Shown here: positions 18,855 through 28,536 of the stretch, one piece after another | How the letters are laid out: the number at the start of each line of letters is the position of its first letter | How positions within the stretch are numbered: position 1 is the first letter of the stretch | Assembly: GCA_030849805.1 (NCBI GenBank) | Contig: JASANZ010002159.1 | Coordinates: 1 to 56,508, forward strand | Reading direction: 5' to 3' | Length of the DNA: 56,508 bases | From: Sergeia podlipaevii | Taxonomy: Eukaryota; Euglenozoa; Kinetoplastea; Trypanosomatida; Trypanosomatidae | Program-made: the position numbers and the translations under genes | Notes under the pieces: model-generated | What the model was told of the DNA's origin: nothing | What the model saw: the letters and a program-made list of their open reading frames with translations, nothing else | Database searches by the model: none

Positions 18855-21026
18855 TTACTTCATCTGCTTTGTAATCGTGTTACGGTACTCCTGGAAGTCG
18901 CCGTCGAACTTCGTGATACGCTGATCGTCGCAAACAAAAATGTCATCACATAACGATGTGATGAAGTACTCATCGTGGGAGATAACAAGCAGGCCACCCT
19001 TGAAGTCCAGGAGAGCCTGAATGAGCGCGTTGACAGTGTCAATATCGAGATGGTTGGTGGGCTCATCCAGCATCAGCAGGTGCGGCTTGATGAAAGTGAT
19101 CCACGCCAGCACAAGACGGGACTTCTGCCCTCCAGAGAGGGTGTAGATGGGCTGCAGCGCACGATCAGCGGACAAACCCATGCTACCGAGATGGGCCCGC
19201 AGCTGCTGATCCTCCATGTGTGGGAACTTGCTACGCATAAACTCGAGAGAGGAAAGCTGCGGGGTCAGAGCCTCGAGGTGGTGCTGCGCAAAGTGTGCCA
19301 CGCGGATCTTCTGATTGCGCACCACCGTACCGCTGCGTGGCTCCAGCAAGCCGAGGCAGACATTCATAAAGGTAGACTTGCCAGCGCCGTTGGCGCCAAC
19401 GAGGACCATGCGCGAGTTGTCATCCACGCCAAAGTTCACGTCCTTAAAGAGTGAGACACCGGGCTTGTAACCAAACTCGCAGTCCACTAGCTCAAGGAAG
19501 GAGCCAGACACCGGCTCGGGATCAGGAAACTGGAAGGCAAACTGAGGATCTGACGCAACATCCGCCACGAGCTCCATGCGTTCGAGCGCCTTGATGCGAC
19601 TCTGCGCCATCTTGGCTGACTTCGCTTTGAAGCGGAAGCGATCAATGAAGGACTGGATGTGAGCCCTCTGCTTCTCTTGTGACTCAAACTGCTTCTTCTG
19701 TTGTCGTTCCTGCTCTATCCGCGTCATCTCAAACTGATCGTAGTTGCCTGTGTAGTAGTGCAGCTGACTGCCCACGAGGTGGATGACCTCCTCGCACACA
19801 TTGTTCAAGAAGGTACGAGAGTGGGACACTACCACGAGCGTCTTCTTCCAGTCCTTCAAGAACTGCTCAAGCCAGAGAACCGCGAAGAGGTCCAGGTGGT
19901 TGGTGGGCTCATCCAGTAGCAGCACATCGGGCTCGACGAAGAGTGCACGCGCGAGCGCGACACGCATGCGCCAGCCACCAGAGAGAGACTTCGTCGGAGA
20001 TGTCATCATCTCCCGAGTGAAACTAAGGCCGTGCAGAATTGTGGCAGCGCGCGACTCGGCGCTGTGCGCGTCAATCGCGTCCAGGCGCGCGTACACCTCG
20101 TTGAGCCTCGAACTAGCCTCCTCGTCGTTGCGCTTCAGCAGCTCCTGCTCCTCCTTGAGCAACATGTCACGCTCCACATCGGTAGAGAGAAGCACTTGAA
20201 GAGGGGAGTCGGCGTTGGCCACGATTTCCTGCTCCACATGTAAGATCTGCATGAAGGGACTCACACCCTCAAGCTCATGCTCCGCGAGAGCGCGCAGCAG
20301 CGTCGTCTTACCAGCACCGTTACGTCCGATAAGGCCGTACTTGTGCCCCGTAAGCAGAACAAGATCGGTGTTGTCAAGGAGTACCTGCTTGCCCATGTGA
20401 ATGTGGATCGCCTCGCACCGGATATCCGTCGAGTAGGCAACACCCTCACCTTTGTGGTGGAGTTTCGTAATAGCCGTCGCGCTCGCGATACCACGCTTCT
20501 TGAGAAACTCCTCGTACTCCTCTGCGAGCATCGCCTTCTTCTCGTCCTCCTTGCGCTTCTTACGCACATCTTTGGCAGTGTTGCGCTTCGTCTCCCAGGA
20601 CCAGTCCTCGTTGGTGTTGGCAGCAGCTACCTTGCCGACACTCTTCATTTGAGTTGCACGCTTGAGGCTCTCCTCGTACTGACGGCCAATGTTGACCGCA
20701 TTGACAAGACGGTTGCCTTCAGGGTTGGCGCGCTTGGTAATGCCCTCGCGATCCATCTCATCGCAGATCGCCTTGGCCCCCTTTGTCATCGCCTCCGCGC
20801 TGTTGAACACGTCAAATTCGTTGAAGTAGAGCTGCATCGTGTGCTCCATCACCTCCTCTGACATATAGGACTCAGGATCCATCTGTCCCTCGAGCATGCG
20901 GAGCAGGTACTCAACGACACAGAGATCCATCTTGCGCAGGCCAAGCTCTGGGACATGGCTCTGAAAAGCCTTGACTACGCCTGGATGGTGTGCGCCGAGC
21001 ACTGCAGTGAGCTCGGCCAGGTCCAT
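18855..21026 (-). CDS. ABC transporter subfamily F (ABCF3/GCN20-like) ATPase
   Basis: Soluble ABC protein without membrane segments, 723 residues, with two nucleotide-binding domains. The first has GRNGAGKTTLL (near 240), LSGGWRMRVALARAL and LLLDEPTNHLD; the second has GANGAGKSTFM, LSGGQKSRLVLAWI and LMLDEPTNHLD. A roughly 180-residue helical N-terminal region precedes them, the layout and length of ABCF3 and yeast GCN20, which act on the ribosome and in eIF2-alpha kinase signalling. The longer open frame (50 more codons, to 21176) is low-complexity and contains candidate acceptors, so the ATG at 21026 (MDLAELTAVL) is used. Subfamily is sure; ABCF3 rather than ABCF1/2 is likely from the N-terminal region. 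Confidence 0.94.
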   Translation of the reverse strand: MDLAELTAVLGAHHPGVVKAFQSHVPELGLRKMDLCVVEYLLRMLEGQMDPESYMSEEVMEHTMQLYFNEFDVFNSAEAMTKGAKAICDEMDREGITKRANPEGNRLVNAVNIGRQYEESLKRATQMKSVGKVAAANTNEDWSWETKRNTAKDVRKKRKEDEKKAMLAEEYEEFLKKRGIASATAITKLHHKGEGVAYSTDIRCEAIHIHMGKQVLLDNTDLVLLTGHKYGLIGRNGAGKTTLLRALAEHELEGVSPFMQILHVEQEIVANADSPLQVLLSTDVERDMLLKEEQELLKRNDEEASSRLNEVYARLDAIDAHSAESRAATILHGLSFTREMMTSPTKSLSGGWRMRVALARALFVEPDVLLLDEPTNHLDLFAVLWLEQFLKDWKKTLVVVSHSRTFLNNVCEEVIHLVGSQLHYYTGNYDQFEMTRIEQERQQKKQFESQEKQRAHIQSFIDRFRFKAKSAKMAQSRIKALERMELVADVASDPQFAFQFPDPEPVSGSFLELVDCEFGYKPGVSLFKDVNFGVDDNSRMVLVGANGAGKSTFMNVCLGLLEPRSGTVVRNQKIRVAHFAQHHLEALTPQLSSLEFMRSKFPHMEDQQLRAHLGSMGLSADRALQPIYTLSGGQKSRLVLAWITFIKPHLLMLDEPTNHLDIDTVNALIQALLDFKGGLLVISHDEYFITSLCDDIFVCDDQRITKFDGDFQEYRNTITKQMK

Positions 21027-21533
21027 GACGATGTTCTCTTCTCTCTCTCTCTCTCCAAGTCTCTGCGTGTATGTGTATATACACCTAAAGTTAACGGTTG
21101 TAAATGTGAGGGAAATGTTTTGTAAATTTCCTCTCCTACACTTAGGAAGCACTAAATATGTTAAGAAGGAGTGCAATCAAATAGAAAGAATAAAAAATAA
21201 TAAGATGGAAAGCGAGAGGGGAAGTGGAGACGAAAACGACAACAACGTAAATGTACTTGGAAACCAGAAAAAAAAAAAAGAACTCGAACGTCTATGTTGG
21301 AAAACGCAACAGTAAGTCCTCCACTTTCCAAATATGCATAGGACAAACAAAGCATGTTCAAACCATATTTTTCTTTTCTTTTGTACGCACTCCTGATTTT
21401 TTTTTTTTTGGTTGTATTTGCATTCCTTAAAGCACACAGACATGCACTAAAGACCCAATATCAATCATCATACGAAGCCACAACGTAGACACTTTCACCA
21501 CACACACACACGAGAGCACATGCTTATTGCTTC
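21027..21533. other. Intergenic spacer
   Basis: No gene. The 21170-21290 stretch is purine-rich on the plus strand and provides the polypyrimidine tract upstream of the ABCF gene; candidate acceptors CTTTAG and CACGCAG lie at about 21060-21090. Confidence 0.55.
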
Positions 21534-22466
21534 TTACTTCTTCTTGCCGCCTGCCTTACCCCCAGCATCCTTGGCTCTTTTCGCCTTGAAGGCAATCAAC
21601 TGCTCCCACTTGTAGTCATCAATCGCCAGAGGATTCAGCACGCGGCCCTCCGCCTCCATGCGATCTGCCGCCAGCCATGCCTGCTCCATCACCATCTGGA
21701 TGAGATCCTGCGCATCCACGCCTTCAATGAGTGGTGGGCTGTATGTGTTGCCGTCTAGCCATGTTACCTCGATCTTTGGTGTGATGACATCTACAGAGTA
21801 GAAGAGAAATATTTTGTCATTAGGAAAAGGAGATCGCGCACTAAGTGCGCGACGATAAAAGTCCAAGGTGGCCTTCTGAAGATTGTTGCCGAAGCCAAAA
21901 AGAAAAGGGGAAATGGTGATGGTGACCTTCTCCATGTGCATCAGGAACATGTGTCGGTGAAATGTGCGAGGAGCGATGACGGCTAAAGGGCGCTTAGCGC
22001 CAAGGTGCTCAGGAATATGCTCTGGGTACTGCACCTCGCGCTCCCACATAGACGGCGCAGAGAGCGGATTGTGCCAGGACTTGAAGAGCCACTTTGGCTT
22101 CGAAGAGGCTGGCGCGTACTGCACCGTAGGCAACGGCTTCTGCACTAGTTTGCCAGTCTTCACGGAAAGGTAGGCGAACTCGCGACCACCACGTCCATAG
22201 TCAGTGGGGCACTTGGCATGAGCGTAGTGCTGGTGATACATCTTATTTGTTTCTCCCTCGCCCCACATCGCAGGCGTCGCGGAGTTGTACGTGTACATGT
22301 TGTGGTTACCGCGCCACATGGCGTAGTACGGCAGCGGGTACACGAGACCTTTGAGATGACGGACATGTGGACGCAGACGAGGCTGGCGGGAAAGACCAAT
22401 CTGCGCTGGCACAAGGCCCAGCGACCGAAGATTGTCTAGGGTATAGTGACTTTGTGGATTCGTCAT
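21534..22466 (-). CDS. Mitochondrial ribosomal L51/S25/CI-B8-domain protein
   Basis: A 310-residue basic protein. Its C-terminal half (about 175-270) has the look of the L51/S25/CI-B8 thioredoxin-like domain shared by mL43, mS25 and a complex I subunit: a Arg-His-rich entry (RTFHRHMFLMHMEKVTITIS), NNLQKATLDFYRRAL, then DKIFLFYSVDVITPKIEVTWLDG. The N-terminal half is rich in aromatic, Pro and His residues, as is usual for extended kinetoplastid mitoribosomal proteins. The tail ends AGGKAGGKKK. The first in-frame ATG is at 22466; an extension of 17 codons starts with GTG. I favour an mL43-type subunit of the large mitoribosomal subunit; the exact subunit is inference. Confidence 0.65.
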   Translation of the reverse strand: MTNPQSHYTLDNLRSLGLVPAQIGLSRQPRLRPHVRHLKGLVYPLPYYAMWRGNHNMYTYNSATPAMWGEGETNKMYHQHYAHAKCPTDYGRGGREFAYLSVKTGKLVQKPLPTVQYAPASSKPKWLFKSWHNPLSAPSMWEREVQYPEHIPEHLGAKRPLAVIAPRTFHRHMFLMHMEKVTITISPFLFGFGNNLQKATLDFYRRALSARSPFPNDKIFLFYSVDVITPKIEVTWLDGNTYSPPLIEGVDAQDLIQMVMEQAWLAADRMEAEGRVLNPLAIDDYKWEQLIAFKAKRAKDAGGKAGGKKK

Positions 22467-23248
22467 AGCTAGATATGGTGCACTACGCAAGTATGTACCC
22501 TCCTGCTCTATGAACACTATTTTAAAAAATTAGAATGAACACCGATGGAAAAAAAAAGCGATTCAGCAGATTGACTCACAACAGAAGGAAGACAACACCT
22601 TCTCTTCTCCTCTTCCTGGTACTTTGACTCGACTTCGACACACACACACAAAAAAAAATTGCTCAGCAAGTAGAAAGAGGAAGAGAGAAAAGACTTCTCA
22701 ACTTTCTTCTACTCCACTACTACCGCCACACGCTGCAGTGGCGTACTACTACTTACTACTACTACTACAAAATGCTGAAAAGAAGAGGCAGTGAACAAGA
22801 AGAAAGTAAGAAGATAAGGAAATACATGGAGGTGAATTTCATACCAATTTTAGTGTGTGCTTTTTCCTTTTTTTGAAAGCCCGTTGCTTTTTAAAAAAAG
22901 CGCTTGTTTACTTCTTTCTGATTGTTTTAATATATATTCTTGTTGTTGCTTGTTTGCTTCACATGCATTCTAACACCAGATCTACAATACATCATCGCAC
23001 TGCTCTCCACTCAAACACATATCCACAGCCATACAAGGGAGGAGCGGGAGGGAAAGAGAGAGGCCAGAGCGCCTTAAAGAGTTCCAATGGATATTTTTTT
23101 TTGGCAAATCACCATTCGTATTCCCCCTCTCTGTATCTCTTCTGATTCAGCACGCTGCATCTAAACTGTTCCTCTGTGGGCAGTACTCTCTAGACCTCCA
23201 TCCCCCTCTTCCCTCACAAACAAAAGCAATGTGTTGCACACATTGCCT
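22467..23248. other. Intergenic spacer
   Basis: No gene. Contents are purine-rich stretches (22660-22700, 22780-22815), a short (CTA)n run near 22745-22770, and T-rich sequence at 22855-22960. Confidence 0.55.
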
Positions 23249-23641
23249 TTACTGCTGTGTAGCCAGGCCCTTCTCCGCTAGGCTCTCCTCCCACTGCTTC
23301 ATATCAGTCTTATATACCTCTATCAGCGCCTGGTGCCGCTGTGAAAGCTGCGTGAGCCTCTCCATTCGATCCATCTCCGTCTTCTCATCCCTGGCGGTGC
23401 CACCTGCCATCTTCTTACCGCCTTTGCCTGATACGAGCTCGACCCGCACGCGAGCACGAGACTCCTCCTCATTCAGACGCATGCGCTCCTCCCGCTGCAC
23501 ACCGTCCTTGATGTAGTTGAACACATTATCTGGGAGGTTGTCGCGACGCTTGTTGACGTCGTGTGTGGCGCCGTACTTGCCGCTAGGACGCACGCCGGTA
23601 AGATAGGAGTCACGATTCTCGCCGGTAGCGTAGTACTTCAT
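23249..23641 (-). CDS. Hypothetical charged helical protein, 130 aa
   Basis: I do not recognise it. The first ATG gives 130 residues, starting MKYYATGENRDSYL; a 10-codon extension begins with TTG. The N-terminal third carries short aromatic/Gly/Asn motifs, and the rest (about 50-130) is strongly charged and helical, likely coiled coil (EERMRLNEEESRARVRVEL, then EMDRMERLTQLSQRHQALIEVY). GC content and codon use match its neighbours, so it is probably real. The mix of a short N-terminal docking motif and a charged helix is often seen in small axonemal proteins, but nothing here proves that. Confidence 0.7.
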   Translation of the reverse strand: MKYYATGENRDSYLTGVRPSGKYGATHDVNKRRDNLPDNVFNYIKDGVQREERMRLNEEESRARVRVELVSGKGGKKMAGGTARDEKTEMDRMERLTQLSQRHQALIEVYKTDMKQWEESLAEKGLATQQ

Positions 23642-24352
23642 CAGATGCAAATACGTGTAATAATCAAACAACTAAATAATGTAGTAGCAGAAAATGTGGA
23701 GGAGAGAAACAAAACAAAACAACAAAACAAAAAAAAAGGATAAAGCTGTTTCTCTGTGCGTGTATGAACCGCGTTCGCGCAGGCGAGTTCTTATTTGTGT
23801 ATAGTGGGTTTCTCTTTTCCTCTTGCGATGCTTCGCTCTTGTAGGTGGTGCTCTCGTAATGATCAAATCGCACTATACACATAGAGACAGTTCAATAAAA
23901 AGAAGGAGAGAGAAGACACAAAAATATATAGTAAGAAAATATAACATACTCCTGTAGTACCATCGCGTACGCAATGTGGACCAAAAAAAAAGAGAAGGAA
24001 AAGGAAATCAACAGGGCAAATTGCATCTCCGCGATGGCATCTCAACAAGCCACGCCTACAAAGCAAGTTCACTCGTAGCATACAGCAACGCGTGCTTCCT
24101 GTGGAATCCTAAACAAAATTTGTACACACGGTCCTCATTTTAAAGAAAAAGACATAAACAACAAGATTAAATACTCCCCCCACCTTCTCTCAGGGGGACA
24201 CTTACGCTTCATCAAGTAGCAATACTCAAGCACATCACCACCTTGCTGCCAGTAGAGAATATTGTGCTTCTATCATACAAGAAAGACACTTCTCTCCTTC
24301 TCGCAGCCTCCACTTCATATTGTCCCCCCCCCTTTTCTTTCCCCAAGCAAAA
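23642..24352. other. Intergenic spacer
   Basis: No gene supported. A purine-rich run at 23692-23745 and another at 23890-24010 give coding-strand polypyrimidine tracts. Confidence 0.55.
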
Positions 24353-24895
24353 CTACTTGGCCTTATTCTTGCCCAGCTTCGGTTGTGGCACGGCCTTGCT
24401 GAGAAGGTACGCATCGCGGCAGTCGAGATCGGTGTAGTAGTCCGTCACCAAGCCTTCCTCGGTAAATCCATACTTGGTATAAAAATCTAACACAGGGGAG
24501 CCCAGCTGCGCGTGCAACGTCACCTTCGCTATCTTCACCTTGGACTCGTTATAGACGCTGTTCAGAATCGTGTGGAGCAGCCGAGACCCAATGCCCATCT
24601 TGCGGTACGGCTCAAGCACGCAGATGGTCATGATGTACAGTTGGTACTCATCAGCGACGGAAGTAGACTCCAGACGACACGTAATGCTGCCTATCAGGGT
24701 ATCATAAAAATAAGCTATCTGATTGAACTGGTGAAGTCCCCCGCGCACGTAGGTGTCATAGTAGTTATCCGAGTACTTGACAGGCAGGCAGTAATCGTCC
24801 AAGACGCGGATACGCTCAGTCAGGCGAGGATCGGTAAGAGTGCGGATGTGAAGACCCTTGATGGGCTCAAATTTTGGTGGAGTGTAGGTGGACAT
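24353..24895 (-). CDS. NAA50: NAA50-like N-terminal acetyltransferase
   Basis: GNAT-fold acetyltransferase of 180 residues resembling NAA50 (San/NAT13), which acetylates protein N-termini on the ribosome with the NatA complex. Visible features are LPVKYSDNYYDTYV near residue 40, YFYDTLIGSITCRLE, YIMTICVLEPYRKMGIGSRLL with the acetyl-CoA loop RKMGIG (near 112-117), and LDFYTKYGFTEEGLVTDYY near 145. LPVKYSD corresponds to the substrate-binding FPVxY segment of NAA50. The C-terminus is basic. The first ATG is at 24895; five extra codons upstream start with GTG. Confidence 0.88.
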   Translation of the reverse strand: MSTYTPPKFEPIKGLHIRTLTDPRLTERIRVLDDYCLPVKYSDNYYDTYVRGGLHQFNQIAYFYDTLIGSITCRLESTSVADEYQLYIMTICVLEPYRKMGIGSRLLHTILNSVYNESKVKIAKVTLHAQLGSPVLDFYTKYGFTEEGLVTDYYTDLDCRDAYLLSKAVPQPKLGKNKAK

Positions 24896-25628
24896 GAATA
24901 ATACAGTCACTTCAAAAGGAAAAATATCTTTTTCTCTTCCTCAAAAAAAAAAAAGATTATTGAGTGAATGTCTTGATATCTGTCTTCAAAAAAAAAAATA
25001 GAAGATATCACTGTGTTTTCATACAATTTTTTTCCTTTGTAGTTGCTGAGAAAAAAAAAAAAAATTTTGTACGGCGCTTCCGTCCAATATGCCTTTTTTT
25101 TTTTTATCAGCAGTGGATAACGTTTGTGAACTATTTATCGAGAGAAAAGAAATAGGAGGGAAGGGGGAAAAAAAAATGAGGAAAGACATAGAAACCACGC
25201 ACTGGTCTATTTCCAAAAATAATAATAATAATAATAAGTAAATAAACGATAATAATAATAATAAAGAAAAACATGAATGGAAAAGCATATTTTTAAATGT
25301 AGTAATATAGAGATAATCATCATTGCCGCAAGTAGCACACATAGACGCACACATACACGCCGCAGTAACATTCTCTTCACTTTTTATTTTCTATGTTTAT
25401 ACGTGGAAATGCATATGTCTCATGCTCAGACATAAACCAAGCACATAATGATCTATGACAAAAAAAAAACAGCAATTTCATTTTACTATCTTCACAAAGA
25501 CTCAACTGGGTGCTTTAAGAAGCTCTCATCAAGAGAGAGTGAAAGAAATAGATATATATATAATGAAACAGAAAGTGCACGTATCACTTGAAGCTTCCCC
25601 CCCCCTTCACTATTGTGACATCGCTCGC
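24896..25628. other. Intergenic spacer
   Basis: No gene. It contains AAT repeats at 25218-25265, several A-runs and T-runs (25057-25075, 25096-25107), and a C-run near 25600. Confidence 0.55.
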
Positions 25629-28049
25629 CTACTGTACCTCCTTCGCATCGTCGTGGTGCTGTCCATTCTTAATTCCTTCACCAGAGTTGGCACTAGCAGA
25701 CACAGCACTCATACTGTCGTCTGCCTTGGCCTCTGCCGCCGCCGCTGCTCGAGTCACTGAAACTGGTGATGGTGAGGTGCGACTTGCCGCCATTACAAAC
25801 GCCTCAAGCAGTAGCTTCCGTCCCTCCATAGAGGAACTCTCCGCGCTTGCTAGTCGGCTGGAAGGTACGGACCCACTAGTGGGAGCACTCAAAGCTGTAG
25901 CGGTGATGGAGGGACTCATAGGATCGGTAGACTTCTGTTGTCGTTCTTGCTGCTGCTGCTGCTGCTCTTGTGAGGACCTAATGTCAGAAGCAAGAGACAC
26001 CTTTAGACTTTCAACCAGCGCCTCCTCCTCTGCCTTGCCCATATCTGAGGATATCTCAGAGTACAGCCAGGACTTGAGCTTCGTCGCGAGAGCATCTGTG
26101 GGTACCTTACCTTGAGGAGTTGCAAATGGTGTATCCGGCAGCACACTATACTCCTCGGACAAGAGGGAGGGAACAAGGTGCTGGGCTTGTGTCGTAACAC
26201 CCCCCCTTTCTGCGCCGAGAGCTCCCCCTACCTGCCGCCCTTGTTGTTGTTGTTGTTGTTGTTGTTGCAGAAGATACACATCCACATCACCTGCCTGGGA
26301 GCCATGGCCAGCGCCACGGCCATTCGACCTCGATACTAGCTCATTCGCCAATTGTCTCCTCAAGTCCGCCAACTGCGCTTCATAAAAGGCCTTGATACGT
26401 TCATACTGAGTCTGCAGCGTGATCACCTCCTCCTTGTGGTGCTTCTCCTGTGTCTTGCTCCCCCGCTGCGCTCGCTCTAACTTCTCCCGCATCTCCGTCT
26501 CCGAGTTCTTCGAGGCATCCCGCTCCGCGCGTGTGGCCGCAAGCTCTGCAAGCTGCTCCGACATCACTCTTCGTGCCTCGCTGAGCTGCGTCTCTGTCTT
26601 TTTCAACTTCGCGCGCAGCTGAGATCGTTCAGACTCAAGTTGCTCCTTCGCCACAAGGGCATCGTGCAGTGCTGCCGTTGCTGCGGCCGCAGAGGGTGTC
26701 CTAGGAGATTGGGGGGAAGCAGCAGTTGAGTGGCCATGCAAGCCACCAGCACTACCACCGCTCCTGCCACTGGTGTGTCCTGGTGAAGGGGCGTACTGCT
26801 GATGTTGTTGCGCACGAGCTGCCTTCCGTGCGGAAGTTTCCAGCTGCGCTGCGTAGCTGTTGTGGGAGTCATCCTTGATCTGAGATGCTGCAGGTGCTCT
26901 ATGGTTGCTCCGACTTGCTCTAGCGGCCGCAGCGAAAGGACCGCAGACCTCTGAAGTGCTACCCTCGCAAGGTGCTGCCACAGGAGTCCTTCCTGGGGTC
27001 ACACGAGCTGCTGCTGCTGCTGAATGCATAGCAGACTGCCCATGTACGTCTCTATAATGTGATGCCGTTGTGAAGATGGGAGTAGAAACTTCGTCACTCG
27101 CATCTGCTGACCTGCCCAACGAGTGGAACTGCTGCGGTTGCTGCAACTGCCGGGTTTCTTCACGAACGTTGAACGATGCATGAGTGCTGTCTACAACATT
27201 CTTTGGTCTTCCAGCAGCCCTTCGTAGCTTGACATCAGGAGTCGCAGGATGGACTTCGTGTCTACGCGTGTGCGCGTGCTCTTGTGAGCGCTGCAATACC
27301 TGCGGCAATGGTTCGCGCTCCCTGATTTGGTTCTGGAGCACACTAGATGTGACGCCTGCCGTCCCAAACTCAGCCTCGTCAGTGTCCCTCAGTAGTGGGA
27401 CGCCATCCAAAGATAAAAGAGAGTGAGAAAGTCGGCCAACAATACGTCGATAGCCGCTAAGAAGCGTAAGTGGGTTGTTTTTCATACTCAGCACCTGCAG
27501 CGATGTGGCAAACGTCAAAAAAAGCAGCTCGTCCGCGCTTTCAATAAAATTATTGGTGAGAGAGACCACCTGAAGCGTGGTCATCTCCTCAAGACCTAAA
27601 GTGCTTGTTAGCCTGTTATCATCGGCGTGCACCACCGCGAGAGGAGCGCGCGATGCCGTAAGTCCTGCTAAATTGACAAGTCTATTGGCGCTCACGTTCA
27701 GCTCTCGCAGGTGCGGAAGTCGCGCCACAACATCTAAATTTGTGAGCTTATTGTGTGCTAAGTTTAGATGCGTGAGGTGCATGGGAAGTCCTGTGATGAC
27801 TGTGATAAGGTTGTAGCTCACATCCAGACGCTTCAGGGACACGAGCGGGTGCAGGTTAGACAACACTTCAATCTCATTGCGAGAGAGATCAAAGGAGGTG
27901 ATGACAGCCAGTAGCTGCGCTTCTTCCGGTGTAGCAAAGACACGTGCAAGATCAATGTTCTTGATCCCCTTGTTCCTCCCCGATACCTCCACCTCCCTGT
28001 GGCTGCTACTTGCAGTGCTATTGTTGATGCTGTTCAACGAAGTGTGCAT
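25629..28049 (-). CDS. Leucine-rich-repeat coiled-coil protein
   Basis: An 806-residue protein. Residues about 40-235 form SDS22-like leucine-rich repeats (LSRNEIEVLSNLHPLVSL, LDVSYNLITVITGL, LNLAHNKLTNLDVV, LNVSANRLVNLAGL, VSLTNNFIESADEL, LSMKNNPLTLLSGY) closed by an LRR-cap-like segment ending in LDGVPL. A disordered His/Ser/Ala-rich middle follows, then a coiled coil at about 465-575 (KEQLESERSQLRAKLKKTET onward), and a low-complexity tail with Gln tracts near 620 and 700. This layout is typical of flagellar and basal-body scaffold proteins; specific function unknown. The ATG at 28049 is real. Confidence 0.9.
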   Translation of the reverse strand: MHTSLNSINNSTASSSHREVEVSGRNKGIKNIDLARVFATPEEAQLLAVITSFDLSRNEIEVLSNLHPLVSLKRLDVSYNLITVITGLPMHLTHLNLAHNKLTNLDVVARLPHLRELNVSANRLVNLAGLTASRAPLAVVHADDNRLTSTLGLEEMTTLQVVSLTNNFIESADELLFLTFATSLQVLSMKNNPLTLLSGYRRIVGRLSHSLLSLDGVPLLRDTDEAEFGTAGVTSSVLQNQIREREPLPQVLQRSQEHAHTRRHEVHPATPDVKLRRAAGRPKNVVDSTHASFNVREETRQLQQPQQFHSLGRSADASDEVSTPIFTTASHYRDVHGQSAMHSAAAAARVTPGRTPVAAPCEGSTSEVCGPFAAAARASRSNHRAPAASQIKDDSHNSYAAQLETSARKAARAQQHQQYAPSPGHTSGRSGGSAGGLHGHSTAASPQSPRTPSAAAATAALHDALVAKEQLESERSQLRAKLKKTETQLSEARRVMSEQLAELAATRAERDASKNSETEMREKLERAQRGSKTQEKHHKEEVITLQTQYERIKAFYEAQLADLRRQLANELVSRSNGRGAGHGSQAGDVDVYLLQQQQQQQQQGRQVGGALGAERGGVTTQAQHLVPSLLSEEYSVLPDTPFATPQGKVPTDALATKLKSWLYSEISSDMGKAEEEALVESLKVSLASDIRSSQEQQQQQQERQQKSTDPMSPSITATALSAPTSGSVPSSRLASAESSSMEGRKLLLEAFVMAASRTSPSPVSVTRAAAAAEAKADDSMSAVSASANSGEGIKNGQHHDDAKEVQ

Positions 28050-28536
28050 CCCTCACTAACCTTGAGCGAGCAACTACAGCTCTATGATATATAAATGTGT
28101 GTATGTATTGATGAATAAACAATGAATAATTTTACAGAATCTCTTCTGTATATATGAAAAGAAGGAGTATAAATTTTTTTTAAAAAAAAACAGGGGTCAG
28201 AGAAGGGCTCTGTGCAGCATGCAACCGCCATCATTGCTATACTTCTTCACCTACCGGAATGGGAACAAACAAGTGAGTCTCCTAGCTCTCCATAAAGATG
28301 GGGATTGATCAGCAGTCAATATCATACTGCCGTTTTCTTAACACACATATATATATATTGTAATACTAAACAGTTGTCATTATATATAGGGCTCACGCAC
28401 ATACAAGCACAGCCAATAAAAAAAGGAAACAAGTGAAAGCCCTTCTAACGCACTTTCGGCTGAAGTCTATCTATGAATTGACAGCTACAGCCGCCATCTC
28501 TCTATACCCAAACACACACACTTCTGCGCGCACTGT
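28050..28536. other. Intergenic spacer
   Basis: No gene. Contains an A-run/T-run hairpin-like stretch at 28173-28190 and a TA repeat near 28347-28358. Confidence 0.55.
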